A stretch of 31,780 nt of DNA from CAYXEN01 sp964464035 (GTDB lineage Bacteria > Krumholzibacteriota > Krumholzibacteriia > WVZY01): assembly GCA_964464035.1 (NCBI GenBank), contig CAYXEN010000026.1, forward strand, positions 1-31,780. Direction: 5' to 3'. Below, piece after piece: positions 8,675 to 16,351 of the stretch. The notes under the pieces were generated by a model. That model was given only the letters and a program-made list of their open reading frames with translations. It was not told where the DNA came from and ran no database searches. Made by a program: the position numbers and the translations under genes. Positions within the stretch are counted from its first letter, which is position 1; each line of letters starts with the position of its first letter.

Positions 8675-8700
8675 AAAAAAACCACCTCTCGGGGTGGTGG
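8675..8700 (-). terminator. Intrinsic terminator forming the riboswitch expression platform
   Basis: On the minus strand, ACCACC (rc of 8693-8698) and GGTGGT (rc of 8681-8686) form a short GC-rich stem, followed by a run of T residues (8675-8681). It lies about 17 bases downstream of the TPP aptamer and ends 15 bases before the receptor start codon. This is the arrangement expected for transcription attenuation when TPP is bound. Confidence 0.8.
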
Positions 8701-8716
8701 CACGCTAAAAGATATC

Positions 8717-8792
8717 GCCGCTTCCCTACGCTGGTATTACCCAGATCAGGTTCAAGGGTATCTCTCAGGCCTCTTAGACCACCCCTAACGAC
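8717..8792 (-). ncRNA. TPP riboswitch (THI element) aptamer
   Basis: Read on the minus strand, this segment carries the conserved thiamin pyrophosphate aptamer features in the correct order: AGGGGTG, CTGAGA followed by TACCC, then TGAACCTGATCTGGGTAATACCAGCG, and AGGGAAG. The ends GTCGTT (from 8792) and AGCGGC (to 8717) pair as a six-base P1 helix including G-U pairs. The variable P3 arm is minimal (about GTCTAAGAGGC). TPP binding to such aptamers is established; here it is followed by a terminator and a TonB receptor gene, so high TPP should shut off receptor expression. Confidence 0.96.
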
Positions 8793-8810
8793 TATTTCAT
8801 GATCAAGTCG

Positions 8811-8839
8811 AGAATAATATTCATTGCCAAATCTGTCAA
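8811..8839 (-). promoter_or_regulatory. Promoter for the TPP riboswitch-TonB receptor transcript
   Basis: On the minus strand, a perfect -35 TTGACA (8834-8839) is separated by 17 bases from TATTCT (8811-8816). Transcription from here would begin roughly 10-12 bases before the aptamer's 5' end at 8792, exactly where a riboswitch leader should start. It overlaps a candidate promoter on the opposite strand. Confidence 0.7.
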
Positions 8840-8852
8840 TTTGATTTTTGAT
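8824..8852 (+). promoter_or_regulatory. Candidate promoter for the amino-acid decarboxylase gene
   Basis: TTGCCA (8824-8829), a 17-base spacer and TTTGAT (8847-8852) lie in the AT-rich island between the divergent genes, about 50 bases before the decarboxylase start codon. Matches to consensus are five and four of six. It overlaps the receptor promoter on the opposite strand, so the two could compete. Confidence 0.35.
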
Positions 8853-8904
8853 TTTCTTTATGAACCACAGGGAGCCCGCTCGATAAAGGGGAAAGGAGCT
8901 GCTC

Positions 8905-10374
8905 ATGCCGTCACGAATCGTCAAGTCCGTGCGCGAACAATCGGAGGAATTCCGGCGGATCATCCACCAAGCGACGGAGTGGGTGATAGAATACATGGAG
9001 CACCCCGAGATCCATCCGGTGCTTTCCAGGCTGGAGCCGGGAGACGTGAAGTCGGCTTTTCCTGAAGAGCCTCCGGATGCCGGCCGCTCCTACGAGAGCA
9101 TATTCGCGGATTTCAAGGAGAAGATCCTGCCCGGCATCACTCATTGGAATCACCCGAACTTCTTCGCATACTTCGCCATCACCGGCTCCTACCCGGGCAT
9201 CCTCGGCGAGTACCTTTCAGCGGCTCTGAACGTCAACGGCATGCTCTGGAAGACATCCCCCGCTCTCACCGAGATTGAGGAACTCGCCCTGGATTACCTG
9301 AGACGGATGCTGAACCTTCGCGACGGTTTCTTCGGGATGATACTCGACACCGCCTCGACGTCCAGCTTGCTCGCAATCGCCGCCGCACGGGAGACGTCCG
9401 GTGAATTCGAAATACGAAAGCGCGGGATGGCCGGACGCCCCGAGTTGCCCCGCCTGGTTCTCTATGCCTCGAGCGAGGCCCACTCGTCCATCGACAAGGC
9501 TGCGATCGCCCTGGGCGTCGGCGCGGACAACGTCAGGAAAGTTCCCGTGGACTCCGAGTTCAGGATGGACCCATCGGCGCTTCGCCGCATGATCGAGGAG
9601 GATCTCCAATCCGGGGCCAGACCGTTCTGTGTGGTGGCCACGGTCGGCACGACATCGACGACCAGCATCGACCCCGTGCGGAGAATAGCCGCCGTATGCC
9701 GGGAGTTCGACCTCTGGCTCCACGTCGACGCCGCCTATGCGGGAATCGCCGCCCTCGTTCCCGAGAAACGATTCGTATTGGATGGATGTGACGAAGCCGA
9801 TTCATTGGTCGTCAATCCTCACAAGTGGCTGGCCACCCAGATCGATCTCAGCGCTTTCTACTGCAGAAACGGAGCAGCCTTGCGGGAGGCCTTCTCCCTC
9901 GTTCCCGAGTATCTGCGCACCGATGACACGGGCGCCGTGAATCTCATGGACTACGGCTTTCAACTGGGCAGGAGATTCAGGGCGCTCAAGCTCTGGATGG
10001 TGATAAATTATTATGGAGTGGAAGGGCTCCGCGAGATGGTCAGGAAGCACATCCGCCTGGCTGGAATGCTGGCAGGCTGGATAGACGACAGCGATCTTTT
10101 CGAGCGCACGGCTCCCACGCCGTTGAGCACGGTCTGTTTCCGTCTCAACCCGCATCAATCTAACCGAGCGACGGGTCCCGAGGCCCTGGACGAGATGAAC
10201 GAGCGGCTGCTGGGGCGCGTGAACGAAACAGGCAAGGTATTCTTGTCGCACACGCGCATCCGTGATGCACTAAGCCTTCGCTGTGCCATCGGCAACATGC
10301 GGACGGAGGAAAGTCACGTCCGCGAGCTCTGGAGTCTCTTGAACGAAATCGGCCGGGAGGTGGCCGCCGCTTGA
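8905..10374 (+). CDS. PLP-dependent group II amino-acid decarboxylase (aromatic-L-amino-acid decarboxylase-like)
   Basis: A 489-residue cytosolic enzyme with the usual length of group II decarboxylases, which remove the alpha-carboxyl group of amino acids to give amines. The cofactor lysine is K307 in NPHKWLATQIDLSAFY. Other hallmarks are HWNHPNFFAYF (about residue 80), MLWKTSPALTEIE (about 113-125), the histidine in SSEAHSS that stacks on the PLP ring, HVDAAYAG with the pyridine-nitrogen aspartate, and LGRRFRALKLW in the C-terminal half. The closest characterised types are tryptophan, tyrosine/DOPA and phenylalanine decarboxylases; the exact substrate cannot be fixed by eye. The start follows AAAGGAG with six-base spacing. 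It stands alone between the divergent receptor and the efflux operon, and may supply biogenic amines or acid-stress relief. Confidence 0.92.
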   Translation: MPSRIVKSVREQSEEFRRIIHQATEWVIEYMEHPEIHPVLSRLEPGDVKSAFPEEPPDAGRSYESIFADFKEKILPGITHWNHPNFFAYFAITGSYPGILGEYLSAALNVNGMLWKTSPALTEIEELALDYLRRMLNLRDGFFGMILDTASTSSLLAIAAARETSGEFEIRKRGMAGRPELPRLVLYASSEAHSSIDKAAIALGVGADNVRKVPVDSEFRMDPSALRRMIEEDLQSGARPFCVVATVGTTSTTSIDPVRRIAAVCREFDLWLHVDAAYAGIAALVPEKRFVLDGCDEADSLVVNPHKWLATQIDLSAFYCRNGAALREAFSLVPEYLRTDDTGAVNLMDYGFQLGRRFRALKLWMVINYYGVEGLREMVRKHIRLAGMLAGWIDDSDLFERTAPTPLSTVCFRLNPHQSNRATGPEALDEMNERLLGRVNETGKVFLSHTRIRDALSLRCAIGNMRTEESHVRELWSLLNEIGREVAAA

Positions 10375-10415
10375 ATTCCGCCCCCGGGCTCTCCCCGCCC
10401 GGCCTCGATCGATGC

Positions 10416-10444
10416 TTGACAGGCTCCCCTCCCTGCCCCATCAT
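10416..10444 (+). promoter_or_regulatory. Weak candidate promoter for the propeller-efflux operon
   Basis: A perfect TTGACA (10416-10421) with a 17-base, very C-rich spacer and CATCAT (10439-10444) lies in the 217-base gap before the propeller gene. The -10 match is only four of six. The rest of this gap shows no other feature I can support. Confidence 0.3.
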
Positions 10445-10591
10445 GGATGGGATTTCGAATAAAAATCGACTCGGATTGTATTACCCCGGACGCCGCCCCC
10501 ACACCGGCAACCCGACGACGGAAAGGAAACAAGCCCCGTCGTGTCTCGTATACATCCTTATGTGGCTCAAATTCCAAGAGAGGAGACAAGC

Positions 10592-11923
10592 ATGAACAAG
10601 TTGCTGCCCGCATCCGGGTCAACCCGCTTCCATCTTCGCCCACGAGTGAAGAGCCTGAATCCCATTCTATTCTCCGCCCTTGCCGTTTTCCTCGTCGCAG
10701 CCTTGGCGTTCGACGATGCGCCGGCGGGAAAATGGAAAGGAAAGATGGTCAAGAAAGACGGCGTTCTTCACGTCATGAACCCCGCCGAACCCCTCGATGG
10801 AAAGAATACGTACGAGCTCAAGGAATTGTGGCGCCTGGGCGGTGAGACCGACGACGAAGATGAAATCTTCGGAATAATAACGCGGATCCTCACGGACAAG
10901 GACGGTAACGTGTACCTCCTCGACACGCAGCTCTCCGAGATCAAGGTTTTCTCTCCCGACGGAGAATTCATACGCACTATCGGCCGCAAAGGCGAAGGCC
11001 CCGGGGAGTTCCAGACTCCCGTGGGGATGTTCTTCACTCCCGGCGGCGACATCGCGGTCATGCAGGTGGCCCCAGGGAAGATCGTGCTGCTCTCGCCCGA
11101 AGGCGAGCCGCGCGGCGAACATCCCATCCCCAAGCTCGAAGGCAGTGGTTTTCTCATCATCAACAACGGGCGCTATCAGGGGGGCAATCTGGTCCTCGCC
11201 CTCTCGGTGAACGCTTTCGAAGCGGAAAAATTCTCCCAGAAGCAGTACCTGGCGAGCATCGCCGAGGATGGAAGCGAAAAAGCTCACTACTACGAGGAAA
11301 CGCTGATGCTGGATTTCAGCAACGCCGTGATGGACGACTCGAAGTGGAACAATTTCAAGAACCGCTGGACCCTGGGCGCGGACGGACGGGTCTACTCGAA
11401 CGTCACCTACGACGATTATACGATCAACGTGTGGAGACCGGACGGAACGCTGGATCGCATAATCGAGCGGGAATACAAGCACCACGAGCGCTCCGAAGTC
11501 GAAAAGAACCGGATGATCAACATCTTCAAGGCGTTCACCCGCCAGGTTCCCAACGCCAAGTTCAAGATAAGCGACTACGCCAGCGACATCGAACAGATAC
11601 ACGCCCGCGAGGACGGCACTATCTGGGTCGTATCGAGCAACGGCGCGAGGGATCTGCCTGAAGGCGTCATCGCCACCTTCGACGTTTTCGACAAGAACGG
11701 GATATTCACCCGGCAGGTCTCTCTCAAGGGCGAGGGGCGTCCGCTCTTCGACGGCTTCTACTTCGTCGGTAACCGTCTCTATGTCGTCACGGGGCTTCTC
11801 CAGGCGGCAATTGCATTGCAGGCCGGAGGGCAAGCCGTCGACCTCGGTGATGAAGAAGAACCCAAGCCCATGGAAGTCATTTGTTACGAGCTGGACAAAG
11901 ACCTCTGGTTGTCGAAAAACTAG
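10592..11923 (+). CDS. Exported/anchored 6-bladed (NHL-like) beta-propeller protein
   Basis: A 443-residue protein with a basic N-terminus followed by one hydrophobic stretch (about residues 25-42), an uncleaved anchor or signal peptide. The rest has repeats of 6-bladed propeller type: ILTDKDGNVYLLDTQLSEIKVFSPDGEF (about 92-119), then IRTIGRKGEGPGEF, a signature common in this family, and later IHAREDGTIWVVSSN. These propellers are frequent in Bacteroidota and related phyla, usually with no defined function. The start at 10592 is set by AGGAG six bases upstream. Only 16 bases separate its stop from the RND adaptor gene, so it is probably the first gene of the efflux operon. A role as a periplasmic accessory to the pump is possible but is inference. 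Confidence 0.82.
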   Translation: MNKLLPASGSTRFHLRPRVKSLNPILFSALAVFLVAALAFDDAPAGKWKGKMVKKDGVLHVMNPAEPLDGKNTYELKELWRLGGETDDEDEIFGIITRILTDKDGNVYLLDTQLSEIKVFSPDGEFIRTIGRKGEGPGEFQTPVGMFFTPGGDIAVMQVAPGKIVLLSPEGEPRGEHPIPKLEGSGFLIINNGRYQGGNLVLALSVNAFEAEKFSQKQYLASIAEDGSEKAHYYEETLMLDFSNAVMDDSKWNNFKNRWTLGADGRVYSNVTYDDYTINVWRPDGTLDRIIEREYKHHERSEVEKNRMINIFKAFTRQVPNAKFKISDYASDIEQIHAREDGTIWVVSSNGARDLPEGVIATFDVFDKNGIFTRQVSLKGEGRPLFDGFYFVGNRLYVVTGLLQAAIALQAGGQAVDLGDEEEPKPMEVICYELDKDLWLSKN

Positions 11924-11939
11924 GGGACAGGCACCAAGG

Positions 11940-13229
11940 ATGAAAAAAGCATTATCGCTGCTGCTTATCTGCCTTCTTGCCCTTCTGTTCGTCCCTTCTT
12001 GCGGATCGAAGACGGGTTCCGCCGATGGAAAGAACTCCGGGGCCAAGGACACCACGGCCGCCCGGCAAGCCGGCGAGAACGAGAAAAAGAAAAAACGCAA
12101 GAAGCGTGAGCGAATCACATCCGTCCACGCAGCCAGGGTCGTCAAATCCAATCTCGTTTTGCCTATCTTCGCCGAGGGCACGGTGAGGGCGCGCCACAGC
12201 GCCGCTATAAAGAGCGAAATCAGCGGCCGTCTCCAGAAAATATTCGTGGACGAGGGACAAAGGATAAGAAAAGGCGCCATCATCGCCACGATCGATTCCC
12301 GCGAATACGAGGTCGTCGCGGAAGAGGCATGGGCGAATTATCTTCAAGCGCTGAGCCAGCTCGCCGTCGAGGGTGACACGCTGGGTTTCTCGGACGCCCC
12401 CACCAGTCTCGACGAGAAGCTCAGCGAACTGAACAGACTCGAAAAGGAATCGGCCGGGAACAAGACCGACAAGATGCTGCGAGAGATAGCGCTCGACATG
12501 AGAGCCCTGCGAGACGGAACTTACCGCGTGGACATAGCTGCGGCCAGGAGCGGCTTGTCGGCGGCCAGAACCGCCCTGGAGAGGGCGCGATTGAACCTGG
12601 AGAAAACGAAGATAAGAGCGCCGTTCACCGGAGTGGTGACCGGGATCGGGGTCAGCGAAGGCGAGCAAGTCGGCAATGGAACTCTCATCTGCAATCTCGT
12701 CAACAATACCGACATCGAAGCCGACGTCGGGGTTCTCGAATCCGACATGGCTCATCTGCGCAAAGGAAGCCCCGCTCTCCTGGTCGTACCCTCCCTGCAG
12801 GAGACTTTGCGCGTTCGCGTGGATGTGATCAGTCCTGAATTCGATAAAGCCAGCAGGACTTGCGAAGTTCTTCTCAGGTTCCACTGTAAGGACGGCAGGG
12901 TGAGGCCCGGCATGTTCGTAAGGGCGATCATCGCCGGAGAGACCTATTCCGACAGACTGCTCGTGCCCAAGGAAGCCGTACTGGTCCGAGACGGTCGCCC
13001 TCTCGTGTTCAAGGTCGAAGACAAGAGGAGCAAATGGCTGTACATTCTCCCGGGGCGCAAGAACGACTATGCTGTGGAGATCGAGAGGGTTCTGCAGGGA
13101 GGAAAGCTGGAGCCGGGTGACCTCGTGATCGTTTCAAACCACCTGACCCTCTCCCATGACGCCAAGGTCAAGGTGAAGAAAATCGTTCCCCTCCCCGATC
13201 CCTGGCGCTCCTCCGATGAGGACCACTGA
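11940..13229 (+). CDS. RND efflux periplasmic adaptor (membrane fusion protein), lipoprotein
   Basis: A 429-residue adaptor linking an RND pump to an outer-membrane channel. It begins with a lipoprotein signal (VPSC, lipidated Cys21), then a linker with an unusual basic tract, KKKKRKKRER, near residues 53-62. The first lipoyl half is SEISGRLQKIFVDEGQRIRKG (about residues 95-115). An alpha-hairpin with coiled-coil character spans about 120-220, and the second lipoyl half is IRAPFTGVVTGIGVSEGEQV. The beta-barrel and membrane-proximal domains follow, with VRPGMFVRAII and LLVPKEAVLVRDG. The ATG at 11940 is chosen over earlier starts because the lipoprotein signal begins there. Its stop overlaps the pump start by one base (TGATG), implying translational coupling. 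No TolC-like channel gene is in the window. Confidence 0.93.
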   Translation: MKKALSLLLICLLALLFVPSCGSKTGSADGKNSGAKDTTAARQAGENEKKKKRKKRERITSVHAARVVKSNLVLPIFAEGTVRARHSAAIKSEISGRLQKIFVDEGQRIRKGAIIATIDSREYEVVAEEAWANYLQALSQLAVEGDTLGFSDAPTSLDEKLSELNRLEKESAGNKTDKMLREIALDMRALRDGTYRVDIAAARSGLSAARTALERARLNLEKTKIRAPFTGVVTGIGVSEGEQVGNGTLICNLVNNTDIEADVGVLESDMAHLRKGSPALLVVPSLQETLRVRVDVISPEFDKASRTCEVLLRFHCKDGRVRPGMFVRAIIAGETYSDRLLVPKEAVLVRDGRPLVFKVEDKRSKWLYILPGRKNDYAVEIERVLQGGKLEPGDLVIVSNHLTLSHDAKVKVKKIVPLPDPWRSSDEDH

Positions 13230-16200
13230 TGCTGCGCCTGATAATCCAGCGCCCGATAGCGGTCAGCATGCTCTTTCTCGCCCTCGTACTCGTTGGGGCG
13301 GTGAGTCTCGATCGCCTTCCCGTCGACCTCCTTCCCTCCATAACCTACCCCAGACTCACGATCATAACCACCTACCAGGACGTTCCCGCCCGAGACCTCG
13401 AGCGCTTGATCACGGAGCCTATAGAGGAGGTGGTCACAGCCCTGCCCGGCGCGAGAAAGGTGATATCCAGGACGCGTGAGGGCGTTTCCATTGTCACGGT
13501 GGAATACGCTTGGGGTACCCAGATGGATTTCGCTCATCTCCACCTGCGCGAAGCAGTGGATCGCGTAGCCTTCCGCGAGGATTTCCCTGACGCGGCCGAG
13601 AGGCCGATAATCCTTCGCTGGGACCCCCTTTCCCGGCCCATCAGCATTCTAACCATGTCCGGGGACGCATCTCTCAAGTCCTTGAGCGAGTTCGCCGAGG
13701 AGGTGGTGAAACCCGCCTTGCAACAAGTCGACGGTATCAGCCAGGCCGAAATAGTCGGAGGCGAAGAGCGTGAAATAGTGGTCGAACCGGACCCGGCCAA
13801 GCTGGCTGTCTACGGCATCACGATCGACCAGATAAGCCAGGCTCTCGCCAGAAGCAACATCTCGTTCCCCGGCGGGAGAGTCCGCAAGGGCCCCCTGCAT
13901 CTGAGTATTCGGATATCCGGCGAATTCGAATCTCTCGAAGACATAGCGGCAACCGACATCATCCGTCCCGGAGGCTCGTCCATACGCGTGAGCGACGTCG
14001 CCGAGGTCTACGACGGCACCAAGGAGCCGGAGGGAGCAACCCTTCTGGGAAGCGAACCCGTCGTCTCCTTCCTCATATACAAGGAGCCCGACGCGAATAC
14101 CATTCTCGCTTCCAAAGGAGTGGACAAAGCTCTCGAGATGCTCGAGAAGGACTACCCGGACTTCCGATACGAGTTCGTCTACCGTGACGCAGACTACGTG
14201 CGCGCCTCCTTCACCGGTCTCGTTCAATCCCTCATTCTCGGCGCGTGCCTGGCGTTTCTCGTTCTCTTCTTCTTTCTCCGCGATTTTCGCAGCCCCGTAG
14301 TCGTCGGCCTGTCCATTCCGATATCGATCTTCGTCACCTTCGCACTCCTCTACTTCGGCAAGGTGAAACTCAACTTGATGAGCCTTGGGGGATTGTCCCT
14401 CGCAGCGGGCATGCTGGTCGACAACGCCATCGTGGTGCTCGAGAACATAAACAGGCACCTGGACGAAGGATCTGGATCCCCATGGGGTCGAGGCGTATCC
14501 GGTGACTTGGCCGGCCGGAGGTACGTGGCTTCGTGTGCAGAGAAAGGCACCTCGGAAGTAGCGCGGGCCGTCTTCGCAGCCACTCTCACCACCGTCGCCG
14601 TCTTCTTTCCCGTGGTGTACGTACCGGGCATCGCCGGCGCCTTCTTCAGAGACCAGGCCCTAGCCGTCACCTTTTCGCTCCTCGTCTCCATCTCCACGTC
14701 GCTCATACTTCAGCCGGTGCTGTCCGCCCGCGTTCTCTCCGCGGACCGGCGCGATCCTATCGGCCTGTTCAGGTCTTTTCACCGCGCCTTTTCCGCCCTC
14801 TACGATGGCTACCATGCTCTTCTCCTTCGTGCCCTTGGAAAGCCCAAAACCATGTGCGCGGCACTCTTGGTCTTCCTGGCCGCCGCTTTCTTTCTCGCCG
14901 TCCACGTGGACAAGAGCTTCATGCCCGAAAGAACCTCGGGTGATTTCAGGCTCGACCTGGAACTGCCGAGCGGCACTCCATTGGAAGAAACCATTTCCAG
15001 GGTCTCCTCTCTCGCCGCGTGGATAGAAGATCAGCCCGGGGTCCTCAACGTCTTCAGCCAGATAGGAAAAACGGAGCATACGGTCGCATCGCTCAAGGAA
15101 TACAACGGCCCCAACGACGCACACCTGCGCGTCATCTTCGAGCCGGGGAGGCACGCCCATGCCAGGAGCCTCGACCTGCAACGGCGACTAGAAGCCAGGC
15201 TCGATTCGATACCGGAAGTCGGATTCGAGTTCCGCGAAGAAGGCGTGGGCTTGGAAGAAGTTCTCGGGTCCGAGGGTGGAACCTTCAGCGCCGGTATAAT
15301 CGCCGAGAACGCATTAGAAGGCCTGGACGTCGCTCGGGAATTGACAAGGAGATTGTCCTCCAGCACTGGTTTCAGGAATCTCCACGCCGACCGGGTCCTG
15401 GGAACACCCGGCTTCGTCGTCCACCTCGACACGGAGGAGATTCTTCGCAGGGGACTCTCGCCGGATCAGGTCGCGCGCCAGCTGCGCTACACCATTTCCG
15501 GCGTGGAGGCCACGACGTTCAACGAGGTCGACAAGAGAATAGACATCTCCGTCCGCATCCCCCGAGAGATCCGAAGGGATTTGAACCACGCGCTCTTCTC
15601 TTCACTCTTTCTCACCGACGGGGGAGCCGTTCCCCTTCGCACATTCGTCGATCTCGAGGAGGAGCAACCGGTTCGGGAGCTCACTCGCCGAAATCAGCGC
15701 CCCATGGTCACCATTTCCTCCGAACTCAGCGGCCTTTCGCCGGACGACGCCTGGCGCGAAGTCAAGGCGGTCGCGGATGAGATGAACCTCCCGCCGGGAG
15801 TCAGGCTCGTTCCGAGCGCTGAGCGCCAACAGATGTCGAAAAGCTTCCAGGATCTCAAGTGGGCGATGCTCTTGGCGTTCATGCTCGTGTACGTCATTCT
15901 GGCCGCCCAGTTCGAGTCCTTCCTGGATCCTTTTCTCATAGCCGTCGTCATCCCCATCGGGCTGGCCGGCTCCATAATAACCATCGCCGTCACTTCACAA
16001 ACCATCAACGTGATCTCCATCATCGGCATGGTCGCGCTTCTCGGAATCGGCGTAAACGACGCCATCATAAAAGTCGACGCCGTCAAGCAACTCATCGCAA
16101 GCGGCATGCCCGGCCGGAAGGCCCTGCTCGAAGCCAGCCGGCTCCGCTTCCGCCCCATCATAATGACAAGTGCCACGACCATACTCGCCATGATACCCAT

Positions 16201-16351
16201 GGCCGTGGGCATGGGAAGCGGCGCGCAGATCCAACGCCCTCTCGCCCTGACGATCATAGGCGGACTGTTTTTCACCACGACACTCACCCTTTTCTACACG
16301 CCGATTCTGTACATGCTGGCTCATCGCATCGGGAGGGAGGATGAAGAATGA
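13229..16351 (+). CDS. RND efflux pump subunit 1 (AcrB/MdtB-like)
   Basis: A 1040-residue inner-membrane proton-driven exporter of normal AcrB-family length. It has TM1 at about residues 9-28, the first porter domain (LPVDLLPSITYPRLTI onward), TM2-TM6 (about 330-500), TM7 near 545, the second periplasmic domain, and TM8-TM12 (about 870-1035). In TM4 the aspartate pair of AcrB is D398-N399 (GMLVDNAIVVLENI). In TM10 the place of AcrB Lys940 is taken by N943, followed by D944, with K948 one turn further (GVNDAIIKVD). The TM4-TM5 loop carries an insertion of about 15 residues (about 413-430). The stop overlaps the next gene by four bases (ATGA). Two RND genes in tandem after one adaptor suggest a hetero-trimer as in MdtABC; substrates are unknown. 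Confidence 0.93.
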   Translation: MLRLIIQRPIAVSMLFLALVLVGAVSLDRLPVDLLPSITYPRLTIITTYQDVPARDLERLITEPIEEVVTALPGARKVISRTREGVSIVTVEYAWGTQMDFAHLHLREAVDRVAFREDFPDAAERPIILRWDPLSRPISILTMSGDASLKSLSEFAEEVVKPALQQVDGISQAEIVGGEEREIVVEPDPAKLAVYGITIDQISQALARSNISFPGGRVRKGPLHLSIRISGEFESLEDIAATDIIRPGGSSIRVSDVAEVYDGTKEPEGATLLGSEPVVSFLIYKEPDANTILASKGVDKALEMLEKDYPDFRYEFVYRDADYVRASFTGLVQSLILGACLAFLVLFFFLRDFRSPVVVGLSIPISIFVTFALLYFGKVKLNLMSLGGLSLAAGMLVDNAIVVLENINRHLDEGSGSPWGRGVSGDLAGRRYVASCAEKGTSEVARAVFAATLTTVAVFFPVVYVPGIAGAFFRDQALAVTFSLLVSISTSLILQPVLSARVLSADRRDPIGLFRSFHRAFSALYDGYHALLLRALGKPKTMCAALLVFLAAAFFLAVHVDKSFMPERTSGDFRLDLELPSGTPLEETISRVSSLAAWIEDQPGVLNVFSQIGKTEHTVASLKEYNGPNDAHLRVIFEPGRHAHARSLDLQRRLEARLDSIPEVGFEFREEGVGLEEVLGSEGGTFSAGIIAENALEGLDVARELTRRLSSSTGFRNLHADRVLGTPGFVVHLDTEEILRRGLSPDQVARQLRYTISGVEATTFNEVDKRIDISVRIPREIRRDLNHALFSSLFLTDGGAVPLRTFVDLEEEQPVRELTRRNQRPMVTISSELSGLSPDDAWREVKAVADEMNLPPGVRLVPSAERQQMSKSFQDLKWAMLLAFMLVYVILAAQFESFLDPFLIAVVIPIGLAGSIITIAVTSQTINVISIIGMVALLGIGVNDAIIKVDAVKQLIASGMPGRKALLEASRLRFRPIIMTSATTILAMIPMAVGMGSGAQIQRPLALTIIGGLFFTTTLTLFYTPILYMLAHRIGREDEE

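Noticed and set aside
10667..12289. Open frame of 540 codons on the minus strand, opposite the propeller and adaptor genes.
   Set aside because: It is antisense to two well-supported genes, shows no recognisable domain, has no convincing ribosome-binding site and fits the usual shadow frame created by GC-rich codon bias.
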